Source: Streptococcus viridans
GTDB lineage: Bacteria; Bacillota; Bacilli; Lactobacillales; Streptococcaceae
DNA: 64,000 bases
NCBI RefSeq assembly: GCF_900636365.1
Contig: NZ_LR134266.1
Location: 819,501-883,500, forward strand
Direction of reading: 5' to 3'
Below the pieces are notes generated by a model. It did no database searches. It had not been told where the DNA came from and saw only the letters and a list, made by a program, of their open reading frames with translations. The translations under genes were made by a program, and so were the position numbers. Within the stretch, counting starts at the first letter, position 1. Every line of letters begins with the position of its first letter. This document shows positions 54,341 through 63,717 of the stretch, in pieces.

Positions 54341-55552
54341 ATGACGATGAGTAAAAGAACCTTAGTGTATACCCTAGATGCCCTCATGATCGGTGCGATC
54401 GTTGGGGTGATTGATACCCTCTTTGGCCGTGTCTTGATCGGGATTGGAGAAGTTCGTACAGATTATCTACTCTATCTCTTGCCCTTTCTGGCTCTAGCAG
54501 GTATCTTGATTACCTATCTCAATCGCAACTATGGGGGCAAGAGTCAAAAAGGGATGGAGCTCCTCTTTGAAGTGGGTGAGGGAAAGGAGAAAAACATTCC
54601 CAAGCGCTTGATCCCCTTGACTATCCTCTCTACCTGGATGACGCATCTCTTTGGTGGATCTGCTGGTCGCGAAGGAGTGGCGGTCCAGCTCGGTGGGACG
54701 GTCGCCCATGCTCTACGAAGAGAGGGACTTGGCCCAAACGCTTCACGGATCTATTTGGTCACTGGGATGGCTGCTGGCTTTGGTGGCCTCTTTCAGACGC
54801 CTCTAGCTGCCATCTTCTTTGCTATGGAGGTCCTAGTGGTTGGGAGATTGGAGTGGCGGGCTCTCTATCCTGCGACCATTGCAGCCTTTGTCGCTAGCTG
54901 GACATCTCACACCTTGGGGCTAGAGAAGTTCACTCAGGTCATTTCAGATAAGCTCTCCCTATCGCCTCACGTATTCTTGCAGTTGCTGGTCTTAGGAGTC
55001 ATCTTTGGTCTGACAGGTAAGCTCTTTGCCTATCTTTTGGGGCAGTTAAAAACTAGCTTTGCCAAGGCCTTTGTCAATCCTTATGTGCGGATCGGAGTGG
55101 TCGGTCTCGGTCTGAGTATTCTCTTGTATCTGATTGGAACAGGTCGCTATACAGGACTGGGGACCAACCTGATCTCTCAAAGCTTTGCGGGAGCTGATAG
55201 CAAGAGCTTGATCACTGGGGCAGACTGGATCCTCAAGCTTCTCTTTACGGTAACGACCATTGCTGCAGGCTATAAGGGAGGAGAAGTGACCCCGCTCTTT
55301 TCTATCGGGGCAAGTCTAGGTGTCTGGCTAGCTCCTTTCTTTGGATTGCCGGTTTATCTGGTAGCAGCCTTGGGCTATGCGGCTGTCTTTGCAGGGGCTA
55401 CCTCGACGACGATTGGCCCTATCTTGATCGGGTGTGAGGTCTTTGGATTCCAGCATTGGCCAGCCTTTCTCTTGGTCTGTCTGGTCGCTACGCGTCTCTT
55501 TCCAGCCTTGTCTATCTATGGTGGACAAAAAGTTGCGAAAAAGTTGCAATAA
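54341..55552 (+). CDS. CLC-family antiporter, probable fluoride/proton type (CLC-F)
   Basis: A 403-residue CLC protein with about ten membrane segments, shorter than chloride CLCs. The selectivity and gating segment reads GGSAGREGVAVQ (105-116) with gating Glu111. The Val after GREG, instead of the Pro usual in chloride CLCs, and the short length fit the CLC-F branch that exports fluoride. Streptococcus mutans has CLC-F genes between chorismate mutase and L19 genes, as here; that synteny is from memory. Only one copy is present and no fluoride riboswitch is seen upstream. Confidence 0.8.
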   Translation: MTMSKRTLVYTLDALMIGAIVGVIDTLFGRVLIGIGEVRTDYLLYLLPFLALAGILITYLNRNYGGKSQKGMELLFEVGEGKEKNIPKRLIPLTILSTWMTHLFGGSAGREGVAVQLGGTVAHALRREGLGPNASRIYLVTGMAAGFGGLFQTPLAAIFFAMEVLVVGRLEWRALYPATIAAFVASWTSHTLGLEKFTQVISDKLSLSPHVFLQLLVLGVIFGLTGKLFAYLLGQLKTSFAKAFVNPYVRIGVVGLGLSILLYLIGTGRYTGLGTNLISQSFAGADSKSLITGADWILKLLFTVTTIAAGYKGGEVTPLFSIGASLGVWLAPFFGLPVYLVAALGYAAVFAGATSTTIGPILIGCEVFGFQHWPAFLLVCLVATRLFPALSIYGGQKVAKKLQ

Positions 55553-55555
55553 TCC

Positions 55556-55584
55556 TTTACAAACGGACATTCTTTTGGTATTAT
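55556..55584 (+). promoter_or_regulatory. rplS promoter
   Basis: TTTACA (55556-55561), 17 bases and TATTAT (55579-55584), with TGG in the extended -10 position. Confidence 0.75.
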
Positions 55585-55587
55585 AAA

Positions 55588-55668
55588 CTTTGTGCGTAAT
55601 GGAAGCACAAAAATACAGTTTATCCGCTGAGGGAGGTCCCTCAAGATTGACGAAGATAGGAGAATAAA
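55588..55668 (+). ncRNA. Ribosomal protein L19 leader
   Basis: The 5' UTR has a TTTGTGC/GCACAAA hairpin (55589-55611) and a TGAGGGA/TCCCTCA hairpin (55628-55643), followed by TCAAGATTGACGAAGATAGG. This is the layout of the Firmicute L19 leader, presumed to mediate feedback by L19. Confidence 0.7.
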
Positions 55669-56016
55669 ATGAATCCATTAATCCAAAGCTTGACTGAAGG
55701 TCAACTTCGTACTGATATCCCTGCATTCCGTCCTGGTGACACTGTTCGTGTACACGCGAAAGTTGTCGAAGGATCTCGTGAACGTATCCAGATCTTTGAA
55801 GGCGTTGTTATCGCTCGTAAAGGTCAAGGACACACTGAAATGTACACTGTTCGTAAAATTTCTAACGGTGTCGGTGTTGAACGTACATTCCCAGTACACA
55901 CTCCACGTGTAGAAAAGATTGAAGTAGTACGTTACGGTAAAGTACGTCGTGCGAAATTGTACTACCTTCGTGCATTGCAAGGTAAAGCAGCTCGTATTAA
56001 AGAAATCCGTCGTTAA
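55669..56016 (+). CDS. rplS: 50S ribosomal protein L19
   Basis: A 115-residue protein at the 30S-50S interface. [16 protein letters not shown] and the C-terminal [21 protein letters not shown] region are diagnostic. ATAGGAG precedes the ATG, and the L19 leader and promoter are upstream. Confidence 0.98.
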   Translation: MNPLIQSLTEGQLRTDIPAFRPGDTVRVHAKVVEGSRERIQIFEGVVIARKGQGHTEMYTVRKISNGVGVERTFPVHTPRVEKIEVVRYGKVRRAKLYYLRALQGKAARIKEIRR

Positions 56017-56020
56017 GACG

Positions 56021-56056
56021 AATAAGGAGGCGGGAGTGATCTCGCTTCTTTTTTTA
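56021..56056 (+). terminator. Terminator after rplS
   Basis: GAGGCGGGAG/CTCGCTTC stem with wobbles followed by TTTTTTT, just before the tRNA gene. Confidence 0.75.
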
Positions 56057-56059
56057 TCG

Positions 56060-56131
56060 GTCCCCTTAGTTCAATGGATATAACAACTCCCTCCTAAGGA
56101 GTAGTTGCTGGTTCGATTCCGGCAGGGGACA
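56060..56131 (+). tRNA. tRNA-Arg (anticodon CCU)
   Basis: Cloverleaf read by eye. The acceptor stem GTCCCCT/AGGGGAC is perfect. The anticodon stem ACTCC/GGAGT encloses loop CTCCTAA, with anticodon CCT (DNA) reading AGG. The T-loop is GTTCGATTC. CCA is not encoded. tRNA genes often serve as integration sites, and the AT-rich toxin/immunity region starts nearby, but no att repeat was seen. Confidence 0.95.
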
Positions 56132-56145
56132 ATAATTCAATCACA

Positions 56146-56324
56146 AAGAGGCTGGGACAAAAGTCCTAGCCTCTCAATTGTCTTTGGATTGTCGAGCAAG
56201 ACGCAGTGGTTGAGTGGGCTCTACTACGCTGATTTCATCAGCTTTTACAGCCCTACTCAACTGTGCGGAGGTGGGACGACGAAATCGAATTCTAACGAAT
56301 TACCGATTTCTGTCCCACTCTCTT
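56146..56324 (+). repeat. 179-bp triple-hairpin repeat, family 1, copy C
   Basis: Same orientation and length as copy B, with only scattered differences; the longest variation is in the first spacer and the inner loop. It starts 14 bases after tRNA-Arg and ends in a T run (CTCTTTTTTTT). Confidence 0.88.
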
Positions 56325-56476
56325 TTTTTTGACCAAATTTTGAACAAGTTCATAAGATATCCATGGTGTGGTATAATAGGAGAAAGTATAGGTACTAATT
56401 TGATTGGGATTTCTCTCCTTATAATGAGATTGGATTAAGTGTTAGGAACTAGATTCCTGTGAAGGAATAAGACGAT
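56325..56476. other. Spacer with an extended -10 promoter
   Basis: TGGTATAAT (TATAAT 56372-56377) is the likely promoter for the gene at 56477. Nothing else recognised. Confidence 0.5.
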
Positions 56477-57121
56477 ATGAGAATTATAAAAGAAAATGGG
56501 TTTATTATAACTGAAGAAAATGGCAAATATACAATGTCCTGGATGACAGGAGGTTTTCAAGATATAGAAGTTACTTATCCAGTTAGTAAAGAATTAGTGG
56601 ACAAGGCTTTAAGGTCAGAACAGGATGCTTATGAGGTTGAGCTATTCTTACAAACTGGAGAATGGGTGACAAAGGAGAGTAAAGAAGTAGCTAGGCAAAA
56701 TTACTTTAGATCCTCACCGGTTCGTATTTTGGTAAATCCATCATCCATTAAACAGTTGTTTTCTATTCAAGAATTTGAAAAACTGATACGAAAAGCTATT
56801 AGTTCAGAACTAAAACCAACTGAACTTGACGCTATTGGTAAAGTTGATTATCATTTAGAGCTTCTTCTGGTGGATTCAATCGGCTGGGAGGAAGAAATAG
56901 AAGCAGTCCATCTTGAAATTCTGCAAGAAAAAATTAACAATTATATTCATTTCCTTGAAAGCAAGCAATATGTAGAGAGATATGGCGATAGCTTTGATAA
57001 AAAAGTCATCCATATCACATTCCAGTATTCTCCATCGGATAATGGACTAGCCTTTCTCACAGCTGTTCAGAAGGTATTGCAACCAACGGATATGAGCTTG
57101 AAGGTAGAATTGCCGGAGTGA
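56477..57121 (+). CDS. Orphan immunity-like protein of unknown family
   Basis: A 214-residue soluble acidic protein starting MRIIKENGFIITEENGKYTM, with a mixed alpha/beta pattern and no membrane segment or signal. AT-rich. It lies directly upstream of a broken toxin gene and downstream of a repeat. Size, composition and position suggest an immunity or accessory gene of a polymorphic-toxin locus. I do not recognise the family. Confidence 0.5.
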   Translation: MRIIKENGFIITEENGKYTMSWMTGGFQDIEVTYPVSKELVDKALRSEQDAYEVELFLQTGEWVTKESKEVARQNYFRSSPVRILVNPSSIKQLFSIQEFEKLIRKAISSELKPTELDAIGKVDYHLELLLVDSIGWEEEIEAVHLEILQEKINNYIHFLESKQYVERYGDSFDKKVIHITFQYSPSDNGLAFLTAVQKVLQPTDMSLKVELPE

Positions 57122-57215
57122 GTTCAGGGAAGTGAATATAAGAAGAGACGTTTGTCTTTTCTTTTTCATTATTAATGAGACTTTCCCATCCTTTCTGTAC
57201 TTGATTTTAATCTGG

Positions 57216-57221
57216 TATAAT
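57216..57221 (+). promoter_or_regulatory. -10 box (TGGTATAAT) before the toxin remnant
   Basis: TATAAT at 57216-57221 with TG in the extended position. Confidence 0.45.
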
Positions 57222-57247
57222 GGGAAAAGGAAACTCTTTCCGACTAG

Positions 57248-57884
57248 TACCTTGCGCTTCAGAATTTGGTGTTGAGCCAAGTGATGGGCTTTGGTTTCGG
57301 CAAGGCGAGCGATTATATGAATACGAAGTTTGGTCGTGGTGGTACACCAGACCTAGCAGTTGATTTGCCAGGTGGCAGCAGAAAGTGTAGCTGGAGTTGT
57401 CGGCGGAGTCGAGCCAAGTGATGTTGATGTACCGAAGGTGAAGGATATACATAGCTCTGGGGATGCCAGTTTTCCAAAACCAACTTTTCAACCAAGTTCT
57501 GGAAATTCTTCAGTGGTGTCAAGGGTAGAATTCGAGAACAATTCAGTACCATCTGTAGGAAAAGCACAGAATGCAAATTTACAGTTTAATAGTAAGCAAA
57601 AATTAGTGAATCATTTTGATAAACACAGTGCAGAGGTTGCTCACGCATTGAAAAGAACGGATTACTCAATAGAACAATATTTAAAAGACGCAAATTTTGT
57701 AATTGAAACGGGTACTTATGTACCAGAATTAAATGCATATGTAAAATTTATAGAATATGAAGGCAAAAATACTTTGTACGCCTTTGTCGGATTAGATCTA
57801 AATACTGGAAATATAACGACATATCATGCAAAAACTGTTGATTATCTTATCAAAAAGGGACCTAGTCTAGGATTTCAACGTTAA
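57248..57884 (+). pseudogene. C-terminal remnant of a polymorphic toxin, truncated and frameshifted
   Basis: A first frame starting near 57248 encodes ALQNLVLSQVMGFGFGKA followed by a Gly/Asp-rich linker. It continues near 57370-57385 in another frame as VAAESVAGVVGGVEPSDVD. The coding potential then runs to 57884, ending with a ~90-residue domain (QFNSKQKLVNHFDKHSAEV ... YAFVGLDLNTGNITTYHA). The architecture, helical pore-like region, linker and small C-terminal domain, is that of LXG or other polymorphic toxins; the end resembles nuclease-type toxin domains but I cannot name the family. The N-terminal secretion domain is missing. An ATG inside the linker could express the tail. Confidence 0.6.
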
Positions 57885-57895
57885 GGAGAAATTTA

Positions 57896-58258
57896 ATGAT
57901 TTTTGTAAAAAAAATAGAATGGATAGATATTGATACCAAAGAAGCGGAGGTCACTTTATCGGATAATCAATATGAATTAGTTTGCTTTTCAGATGAATTT
58001 TTTGGAAAGATTGGGGGAAAGTTTGATGACATGCTATATGCTATTGTTGATGGAGACGTATATAAAAGCGAAGATAAATTATTTCTAGTAAAGCACCTGA
58101 ATAGTTTTGAATATTTTATAATTGCTAAAATAATTGATAAAACAAGAAATATCGCTCAGGTAGGAGAATTTTTGATTAATATAGGTGGAGGAATTCCAAA
58201 TGATCTTGAGAATGGTGAATTTGTTGAATTTCGTGTTAGAAGGATTGATATTTATTAA
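57896..58258 (+). CDS. Putative cognate immunity protein of the toxin remnant
   Basis: A 120-residue, strand-rich acidic protein without signal or membrane segment. AAGGAG precedes the ATG 11 bases after the toxin stop, the standard place for the immunity gene. Family not recognised. If the toxin tail is not made, it may still protect against toxins of related strains. Confidence 0.6.
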   Translation: MIFVKKIEWIDIDTKEAEVTLSDNQYELVCFSDEFFGKIGGKFDDMLYAIVDGDVYKSEDKLFLVKHLNSFEYFIIAKIIDKTRNIAQVGEFLINIGGGIPNDLENGEFVEFRVRRIDIY

Positions 58259-58372
58259 TGCTCAGTGAAAGTCATACGAAAAATTGATTAACTCTATTGG
58301 AAAAGATTTTTGAAGACTACCAAGAAACGAAGTAAACTATAAAAATTTAGGTATCTGAGGTTATAGTAATTA

Positions 58373-58642
58373 ATGAATAACACAGAATTCAAAAAAATTG
58401 TTGGCGAAACTTTGAAATCACAAGGTTTTGCTTATGAAAATAAATATTATACATTTGAAAATACTGATTTAAAGGTATTTATTGGCTTTTAAAAATCTAA
58501 CTTTGAGAAGTCTTTCTATATCAATTACGGCTTTTTGATCAAAGGCATTTATGATGGGAAATTACCTCTATATAAACAAGGTTTGGAAGACTTTGGTGGT
58601 AGAGTCAATAAAAATGGTAAAATGTATTACGTGGAGGGATGA
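58373..58642 (+). pseudogene. DUF4304-like immunity gene with an internal stop
   Basis: The frame reads MNNTEFKKIVGETLKSQGF and on to VFIGF, then TAA at 58490-58492, then KSNFEKSFYINYGFLIKGIYD to 58642. DUF4304 proteins have Q-KSNF at that point, so one CAA-to-TAA change broke the gene. The C-terminus may also be shortened. No strong ribosome site precedes the ATG. Confidence 0.6.
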
Positions 58643-59070
58643 TGGATAAATTATACATAGTTGTTGATGGAATTGAACATCAATACTTTGATTGTGATAG
58701 TACAGGATATTATTTGATTTCCTATGATCCTTTATCAGAGAATAATGGTTATAAATTATTTGATTCAGAATTGAAACAATATAGAGAATACTTGACAGAA
58801 AAACAGATTGAAAAAAAGTATAAAATTATAGATCATATTTGGTTCAATGAACAGAAATGGGATATTTTTCAACGAAGTGACGATAATTTAGATAAGCCTA
58901 ATTCATGGGTAACTATTGTTTCTGACGATATACAATTTTTAAAAAGAAACGGACTATGGAAGAAGGAGAATTTAGTTGAAAGTAGGTATGGACATTTGTA
59001 TTATTGCTCTCTACCAATCGAGGCTGAAAAGTTTTCTCTAATTCGAACTAGAAAAAATCTCCCTATATAG
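58642..59070 (+). CDS. Orphan immunity-like protein of unknown family
   Basis: A 142-residue acidic protein rich in Tyr, Asp and Trp, starting MDKLYIVVDGIEHQYFDCD. GGAGGG lies before two adjacent ATGs (58639 and 58642); the second is better spaced. Its start overlaps the stop of the broken DUF4304-like gene, so the two were probably translated together. Family not recognised; immunity role inferred from context. Confidence 0.55.
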   Translation: MDKLYIVVDGIEHQYFDCDSTGYYLISYDPLSENNGYKLFDSELKQYREYLTEKQIEKKYKIIDHIWFNEQKWDIFQRSDDNLDKPNSWVTIVSDDIQFLKRNGLWKKENLVESRYGHLYYCSLPIEAEKFSLIRTRKNLPI

Positions 59071-59255
59071 TTAAGATAGTAAGAAAGTAGTCTATGATGA
59101 AATCAGTTAGTTTTACAATAAAAAGCAACCAATCACTAAGAGCTCTGTTATTTCGAATGGTCCAAAATGTCATAAATAATTAGCAGCAATCAGCAGTCGC
59201 TATTACCGTAGCCATTTATTGTTTTTTTAAGCTTTTATTGTTACAATATCCATAT

Positions 59256-59288
59256 AGACAAAAAGACTGGGATTCCAGCCTTTTTAAT
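59256..59288 (+). terminator. Rho-independent terminator
   Basis: AAAAAGACTGG/CCAGCCTTTTT stem with GATT loop. It closes the toxin/immunity region; the gap from 59071 to here holds nothing else I recognise. Confidence 0.75.
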
Positions 59289-59309
59289 TGTTCTTAAGAA
59301 AGGTTTTTT

Positions 59310-60122
59310 ATGAAACGCAAATCGATTTTGTTTCTATTTTTATTCTTGCTCGCGATCGGTCTGGCCTATGAGACGCAGTCTATCACTGCTGGTTGGATGA
59401 CAGGCAGTCAGTATGGGATCATTGGTGTCTCTTTCCTCTTGCTCCTAGTTTATGCGATTCCTGCTGTTTGGGCTCTCTTTCATTTTGCCAAGAAGTGGAA
59501 GTTGTCCTGGATTCCGGTTCTCTTTTCTCTTCTAGGTGGGGGCTTTATCGCAGGTTGGTTGTCTAGTTTTACCAATACCTATTTCCATGAGATGATTCAA
59601 GCAGTAGCGCCTAATAGCGATTTTTGGAACCAGTATGAGAGTGCGATCGCAGGGCCTCTCTTTGAGGAACCCTTCAAATTGATTCCGATCTTCTTTGTCC
59701 TCTACTTGTTCAATGTGCGTCGGATCAAATCCATCTTCCTTTTAGCGATTGCTTCTGGTCTTGGTTTCCAGATTGTGGAGGACTTTGCTTATATCCGTCA
59801 AGATATGCCAGAAGGTTTCTCTTATGCAGTATCTGGTATCCTAGGTCGGATCATGAACGGGGTCGTATCTCACTGGACCTACACAGCTCTTTTCATGGTG
59901 GGTCTCTACTTGATCCTTCAAGCGACAAAAGGTCGCAAGGAGTTGATGCTGACGGGTTGGTTCTATTTTGTAGCTGGCTTTGGCCTTCACTTTGTCGGCA
60001 ATTCACCATTTGGCCAAATCGAAACAGAACTCCCTCTTGCTATTCCCTTCTTGACAGCAGTAGGACTCTTCTTGATCTACCAAGCCTACCTCACCGTCCA
60101 AAGTCTGGACCAAGGAAATTAA
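59310..60122 (+). CDS. PrsW-family intramembrane metalloprotease
   Basis: The 270 residues have about eight membrane segments. PrsW motifs are Glu119-Glu120-x2-Lys123 (FEEPFK), Glu157 (QIVEDF) and His188 (SHWTYTALFMVG). In Bacillus PrsW makes the first cut in an anti-sigma factor; streptococci lack that target, so the substrate is open. AAAGG precedes the ATG. A bidirectional terminator separates it from mnmE. Confidence 0.85.
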   Translation: MKRKSILFLFLFLLAIGLAYETQSITAGWMTGSQYGIIGVSFLLLLVYAIPAVWALFHFAKKWKLSWIPVLFSLLGGGFIAGWLSSFTNTYFHEMIQAVAPNSDFWNQYESAIAGPLFEEPFKLIPIFFVLYLFNVRRIKSIFLLAIASGLGFQIVEDFAYIRQDMPEGFSYAVSGILGRIMNGVVSHWTYTALFMVGLYLILQATKGRKELMLTGWFYFVAGFGLHFVGNSPFGQIETELPLAIPFLTAVGLFLIYQAYLTVQSLDQGN

Positions 60123-60161
60123 TTAAAAAAATCGTATGTTTCAAACATACGATTTTTTTGA
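60123..60161. terminator. Bidirectional terminator between prsW-like gene and mnmE
   Basis: A 16-bp stem AAAAAATCGTATGTTT/AAACATACGATTTTTT with A and T runs serving both genes. Confidence 0.92.
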
Positions 60162-60164
60162 ACT

Positions 60165-61538
60165 TTATTTACCAAGACAGAACTGGCTGAAGAGTTGGGT
60201 AATGAGCTCGTCTGGTGCAGCATCCCCTGTGATTTCTCCAAGGATTTCCCAAGTGCGGGTCAGATCGACTTGAAGAAGGTCAACTGGCATACCCATGGCT
60301 AGGCCTTCGTTGACAGCTTGGAGGCTTTCAACGGCTTTTTCGATAAGAGAGATATGGCGGGCATTGGAGAGGTAGGTAGCATCTTGCTCCACTAAGCCAG
60401 CATTTTCAAAGAAGAGGGCGTTGATACGGTCTTCGATTTCGTTGATATTTTGGTTTTTAAGGACAGAGATCTTGATGTGATCTGCAGGGATCTCATCTAA
60501 CTCGATTTGTTGCGGGAGATCGACCTTGTTGAGGAGGATGATGCGGTTGCTGTCTTGTGAGATTTCCAGCAACTGACGATCCTGATCAGTCAGTGGTTCA
60601 CTAGCATTGAGGACCAGAAGGACCAGGTCGGCTTCTTTGAGGGCTTTGCGAGAGCGTTCCACCCCGATGCGTTCAACGATGTCTTCTGTCTCCCGGATCC
60701 CAGCCGTGTCGAAGAGCTTGAGGGGAACACCGTTGATATTGACGTATTCCTCTATGACGTCTCGGGTCGTCCCTTCGATATCGGTCACGATAGCTTTTTC
60801 CTCGCGCAGGAGGTTGTTCAGAAGGCTAGATTTACCGACGTTTGGTCGCCCGATGATAGCAGTAGAGATCCCTTCGCGAAGGATCTTTCCACGGCGAGCT
60901 GTCTTGAGGAGATTGGTCAAGAGGGCTTCGAATTCGGTGCTCTTTTCGCGGATGATCTCGGTGGTTGCTTCCTCGACATCATCGTACTCAGGATAGTCGA
61001 TGTTGACTTCGACTTGAGCTAAAGTATTGAGGATTTCTTGACGGGTATTGTTGATGAGATCAGATAGGGATCCGTCCAACTGTTTGACGGCGATGTTCAT
61101 AGCCTTGTCGGTCTTGGCGCGGATAATATCCATGACCGCCTCGGCCTGGGTCAAATCGACACGACCATTCAGGAAGGCCCGCTTGGTAAATTCACCAGGC
61201 TCAGCCAGACGAGCGCCTTCGCGGATGACCAATTGCAGGATTTCGTTGGTCACAGCAATCCCACCGTGAGTATTGATTTCGATGATATCTTCTCGCGTGA
61301 AGGTCTTAGGAGAGCGCATAGCACCGACCATGACTTCATCCAGAATCTCATCCTTATCCGGATCCACGATGTGGCCGTAGTTGAGGGTATGGCTAGCCAC
61401 GCTGGTCAAGTCTTTTCCTTTAAAAATCTTTTGCGCGATCTTAAAGCTGTCTGTCCCGCTCAAGCGGACAATCCCAATCGCTCCCTCACCAAGTGGAGTC
61501 GAGATCGCAGCGATGGTATCAAATTCTCTAGTAATCAT
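60165..61538 (-). CDS. mnmE: tRNA modification GTPase MnmE
   Basis: With MnmG, forms the 5-carboxymethylaminomethyl group on wobble U34 of tRNAs. The 457 residues have the folate-binding N-terminal domain (1-118), a helical domain and an inserted GTPase with GRPNVGKSS at 230-238, then DTAG and the C-terminal FCLGK, whose Cys is functionally important. I start at ATG 61538 ([11 protein letters not shown]), the family start; the frame is open further upstream across the promoter. Confidence 0.96.
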   Translation of the reverse strand: MITREFDTIAAISTPLGEGAIGIVRLSGTDSFKIAQKIFKGKDLTSVASHTLNYGHIVDPDKDEILDEVMVGAMRSPKTFTREDIIEINTHGGIAVTNEILQLVIREGARLAEPGEFTKRAFLNGRVDLTQAEAVMDIIRAKTDKAMNIAVKQLDGSLSDLINNTRQEILNTLAQVEVNIDYPEYDDVEEATTEIIREKSTEFEALLTNLLKTARRGKILREGISTAIIGRPNVGKSSLLNNLLREEKAIVTDIEGTTRDVIEEYVNINGVPLKLFDTAGIRETEDIVERIGVERSRKALKEADLVLLVLNASEPLTDQDRQLLEISQDSNRIILLNKVDLPQQIELDEIPADHIKISVLKNQNINEIEDRINALFFENAGLVEQDATYLSNARHISLIEKAVESLQAVNEGLAMGMPVDLLQVDLTRTWEILGEITGDAAPDELITQLFSQFCLGK

Positions 61539-61569
61539 GTATCTTCTCTTTTCCTGTGTATTCCCTTCT

Positions 61570-61598
61570 ATTCTATCGTAAACTAGCAAGAGGGGCAA
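61570..61598 (-). promoter_or_regulatory. mnmE promoter
   Basis: On the minus strand TTGCCC (61593-61598), 17 bases and TAGAAT (61570-61575), just before the ATG region. Confidence 0.65.
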
Positions 61599-61644
61599 GG
61601 TTTTGCATTTAGAAGGAGAAGTTGAAAAGGTTTTCAGTTAAGTA

Positions 61645-61673
61645 GTGAAATCTGCTGGCCGATATGCTATACT
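61645..61673 (+). promoter_or_regulatory. rpiA promoter
   Basis: GTGAAA (61645-61650), 17 bases and TATACT (61668-61673) with TGC in the extended -10 position. Confidence 0.7.
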
Positions 61674-61700
61674 AAATATGAATAGAAATGGAGGTCTAAG

Positions 61701-62378
61701 ATGGTAAACCTAAAAGAACAGGTAGGCATTAAGGCGGCTGAGTTTGTTACAGACGGCATGATTGTCGGTCTTGGTACAGGGTCAACTGCTTATTATTTTG
61801 TGGCTGAATTGGGACGTCGCATCAAGGAAGAAGGCTTGCAGATTACAGCTGTAACGACCTCAAGCGTGACCTATGAACAGGCAGAAGGCTTGGGAATTCC
61901 TCTCAAAGCGATCGATAATGTCGAAGTGGTGGACTTGACCGTCGATGGTGCGGATGAAGTAGACCCTGCTTTGAACGGCATCAAAGGTGGAGGCGGTGCC
62001 CTCTTGATGGAGAAAATCGTTGCGACCAACTCAAAAGACTGCATCTGGATTGTTGATGAGTCAAAACAAGTGGAGACGCTTGGTGCCTTTAAACTACCAG
62101 TAGAAGTGGTTCAATACGGAGCAGAAAATCTTTTCCGTCATTTTGAAAAGAAGGGCTATTCACCAGCTTACCGTGAAAAAGATGGACAGCGCTTTGTGAC
62201 CGATCAAGGGAACTTTATCATTGATTTGGATTTGAAAGTGATCCCAGACGCTGAAGCCTTGGCAGAAGAGTTGGACCGAACTGTCGGCGTTGTCGACCAT
62301 GGTCTCTTCTTAGGAATGGTTTCAAAAGTCATCGTAGGGACACCAGAAGGTCCAAAAATCATTAGCAAATCACTTTAA
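61701..62378 (+). CDS. rpiA: Ribose-5-phosphate isomerase A
   Basis: Interconverts ribose-5-phosphate and ribulose-5-phosphate. The 225 residues carry [12 protein letters not shown] near 22-33, [10 protein letters not shown] and the phosphate-binding [14 protein letters not shown] segment. GGAGG precedes the ATG. It stands before deoB, linking nucleoside-derived pentose phosphate to central metabolism, but each has its own promoter. Confidence 0.97.
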   Translation: MVNLKEQVGIKAAEFVTDGMIVGLGTGSTAYYFVAELGRRIKEEGLQITAVTTSSVTYEQAEGLGIPLKAIDNVEVVDLTVDGADEVDPALNGIKGGGGALLMEKIVATNSKDCIWIVDESKQVETLGAFKLPVEVVQYGAENLFRHFEKKGYSPAYREKDGQRFVTDQGNFIIDLDLKVIPDAEALAEELDRTVGVVDHGLFLGMVSKVIVGTPEGPKIISKSL

Positions 62379-62404
62379 AAAGGGCTTTTTGTCCTTTTTT
62401 CTGA
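62376..62404 (+). terminator. Terminator after rpiA
   Basis: AAAAAGGGC/GTCCTTTTTT hairpin. Confidence 0.7.
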
Positions 62405-62433
62405 GGATATAAAACTTATTTATAAAATTTTAT

Positions 62434-62449
62434 ATGAAAGCGTTACATT
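62434..62449. promoter_or_regulatory. Candidate cre (CcpA) site at the deoB promoter
   Basis: ATGAAAGCGTTACATT matches WTGNAANCGNWNNCWW except at one position. It overlaps the -35 region of deoB, where CcpA binding would repress. Confidence 0.45.
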
Positions 62450-62461
62450 TTCAAAAATTTG

Positions 62462-62470
62462 TGTTATACT
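62462..62470 (+). promoter_or_regulatory. Extended -10 promoter of deoB
   Basis: TGTTATACT (TATACT 62465-62470), 34 bases before the ATG; the -35 is weak (GTTACA, 62442-62447). Confidence 0.7.
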
Positions 62471-62504
62471 GTATTCAGTTTAAATTATAAAGGAGACATT
62501 CAAT

Positions 62505-63716
62505 ATGCCAAAATTTAATCGTATGCATTTAGTGGTTTTGGATTCAGTAGGGATCGGAGCAGCTCCAGATGCTAATAACTTTGTCAATGCTGGTGTACCA
62601 GATGGCGCATCTGACACACTTGGACACATCTCAAAAGCGGTTGGTTTGAATGTGCCAAACATGGCAAAACTTGGTCTTGGAAATATTCCGCGTGAACAAG
62701 CCTTGAAGACTGTTCCGGCTGAGAGCAATCCAACTGGTTACGCTACGAAGTTAGAAGAAGTCTCTCTTGGAAAAGATACCATGACAGGTCACTGGGAAAT
62801 CATGGGTCTTAATATTACAGAACCCTTTGATACTTTCTGGAATGGATTCCCAGAAGAAATCTTGACAAAAATCGAAGAATTTTCAGGTCGCAAGGTCATC
62901 CGCGAAGCGAATAAACCATATTCTGGTACAGCTGTTATCGATGACTTCGGACCACGCCAAATGGAAACTGGCGAGTTGATCATCTATACATCAGCTGACC
63001 CTGTTCTTCAAATCGCAGCTCACGAAGACATCATTCCTTTGGATGAACTTTACCGTATCTGTGAATATGCTCGTTCCATCACTTTGGAACGTCCAGCTCT
63101 TCTCGGACGTATTATTGCTCGTCCTTACGTTGGTGAGCCTGGAAACTTCACTCGTACGGCTAACCGTCGTGACTTGGCTGTTTCACCATTTGCTCCAACT
63201 GTTTTGGATAAATTGAACGAAGCAGGCATCGATACCTATGCAGTTGGTAAGATCAACGATATCTTCAACGGTGCTGGTATCAACCACGATATGGGCCACA
63301 ACAAATCAAACAGCCACGGTATTGACAACTTGATCAAAGCCATGAAATCTGAAGAATTCAAACATGGTTTCTCATTCACTAACTTGGTGGACTTCGATGC
63401 TCTTTACGGTCACCGTCGTGATCCACATGGTTACCGTGATTGCTTGCATGAGTTCGATGAGCGCTTACCAGAAATCATCGCTGCAATGAAAGAAGATGAT
63501 CTCTTGATGATTACGGCTGACCATGGTAACGACCCAACATACGTTGGTACTGACCATACTCGTGAATACATCCCATTCTTGGCTTACAGCCCATCTTTCA
63601 AAGGTAGCGGCTTGATTCCAGTTGGACACTTTGCGGATATCTCAGCTACTGTGGCGGACAACTTTGGTGTTGAGAAAGCCATGATCGGAGAAAGCTTCTT
63701 AGATAAATTGGTTTAA
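62505..63716 (+). CDS. deoB: Phosphopentomutase
   Basis: Converts (deoxy)ribose-1-phosphate to the 5-phosphate in nucleoside catabolism. An alkaline-phosphatase-superfamily enzyme of 403 residues. Metal and nucleophile regions are [12 protein letters not shown] (start), KDTMTGHWE with the phosphorylated Thr (about residue 87), and [16 protein letters not shown] near the end. AAAGGAG precedes the ATG. The gene after it starts 1 base beyond its stop. Confidence 0.97.
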   Translation: MPKFNRMHLVVLDSVGIGAAPDANNFVNAGVPDGASDTLGHISKAVGLNVPNMAKLGLGNIPREQALKTVPAESNPTGYATKLEEVSLGKDTMTGHWEIMGLNITEPFDTFWNGFPEEILTKIEEFSGRKVIREANKPYSGTAVIDDFGPRQMETGELIIYTSADPVLQIAAHEDIIPLDELYRICEYARSITLERPALLGRIIARPYVGEPGNFTRTANRRDLAVSPFAPTVLDKLNEAGIDTYAVGKINDIFNGAGINHDMGHNKSNSHGIDNLIKAMKSEEFKHGFSFTNLVDFDALYGHRRDPHGYRDCLHEFDERLPEIIAAMKEDDLLMITADHGNDPTYVGTDHTREYIPFLAYSPSFKGSGLIPVGHFADISATVADNFGVEKAMIGESFLDKLV

Positions 63717-63717
63717 G

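Noticed and set aside
56060..59300. Integrative element inserted at tRNA-Arg
   Set aside because: No integrase, no repeated tRNA 3' end and no phage or conjugation genes were found. The AT-rich genes are better explained as a toxin/immunity remnant.
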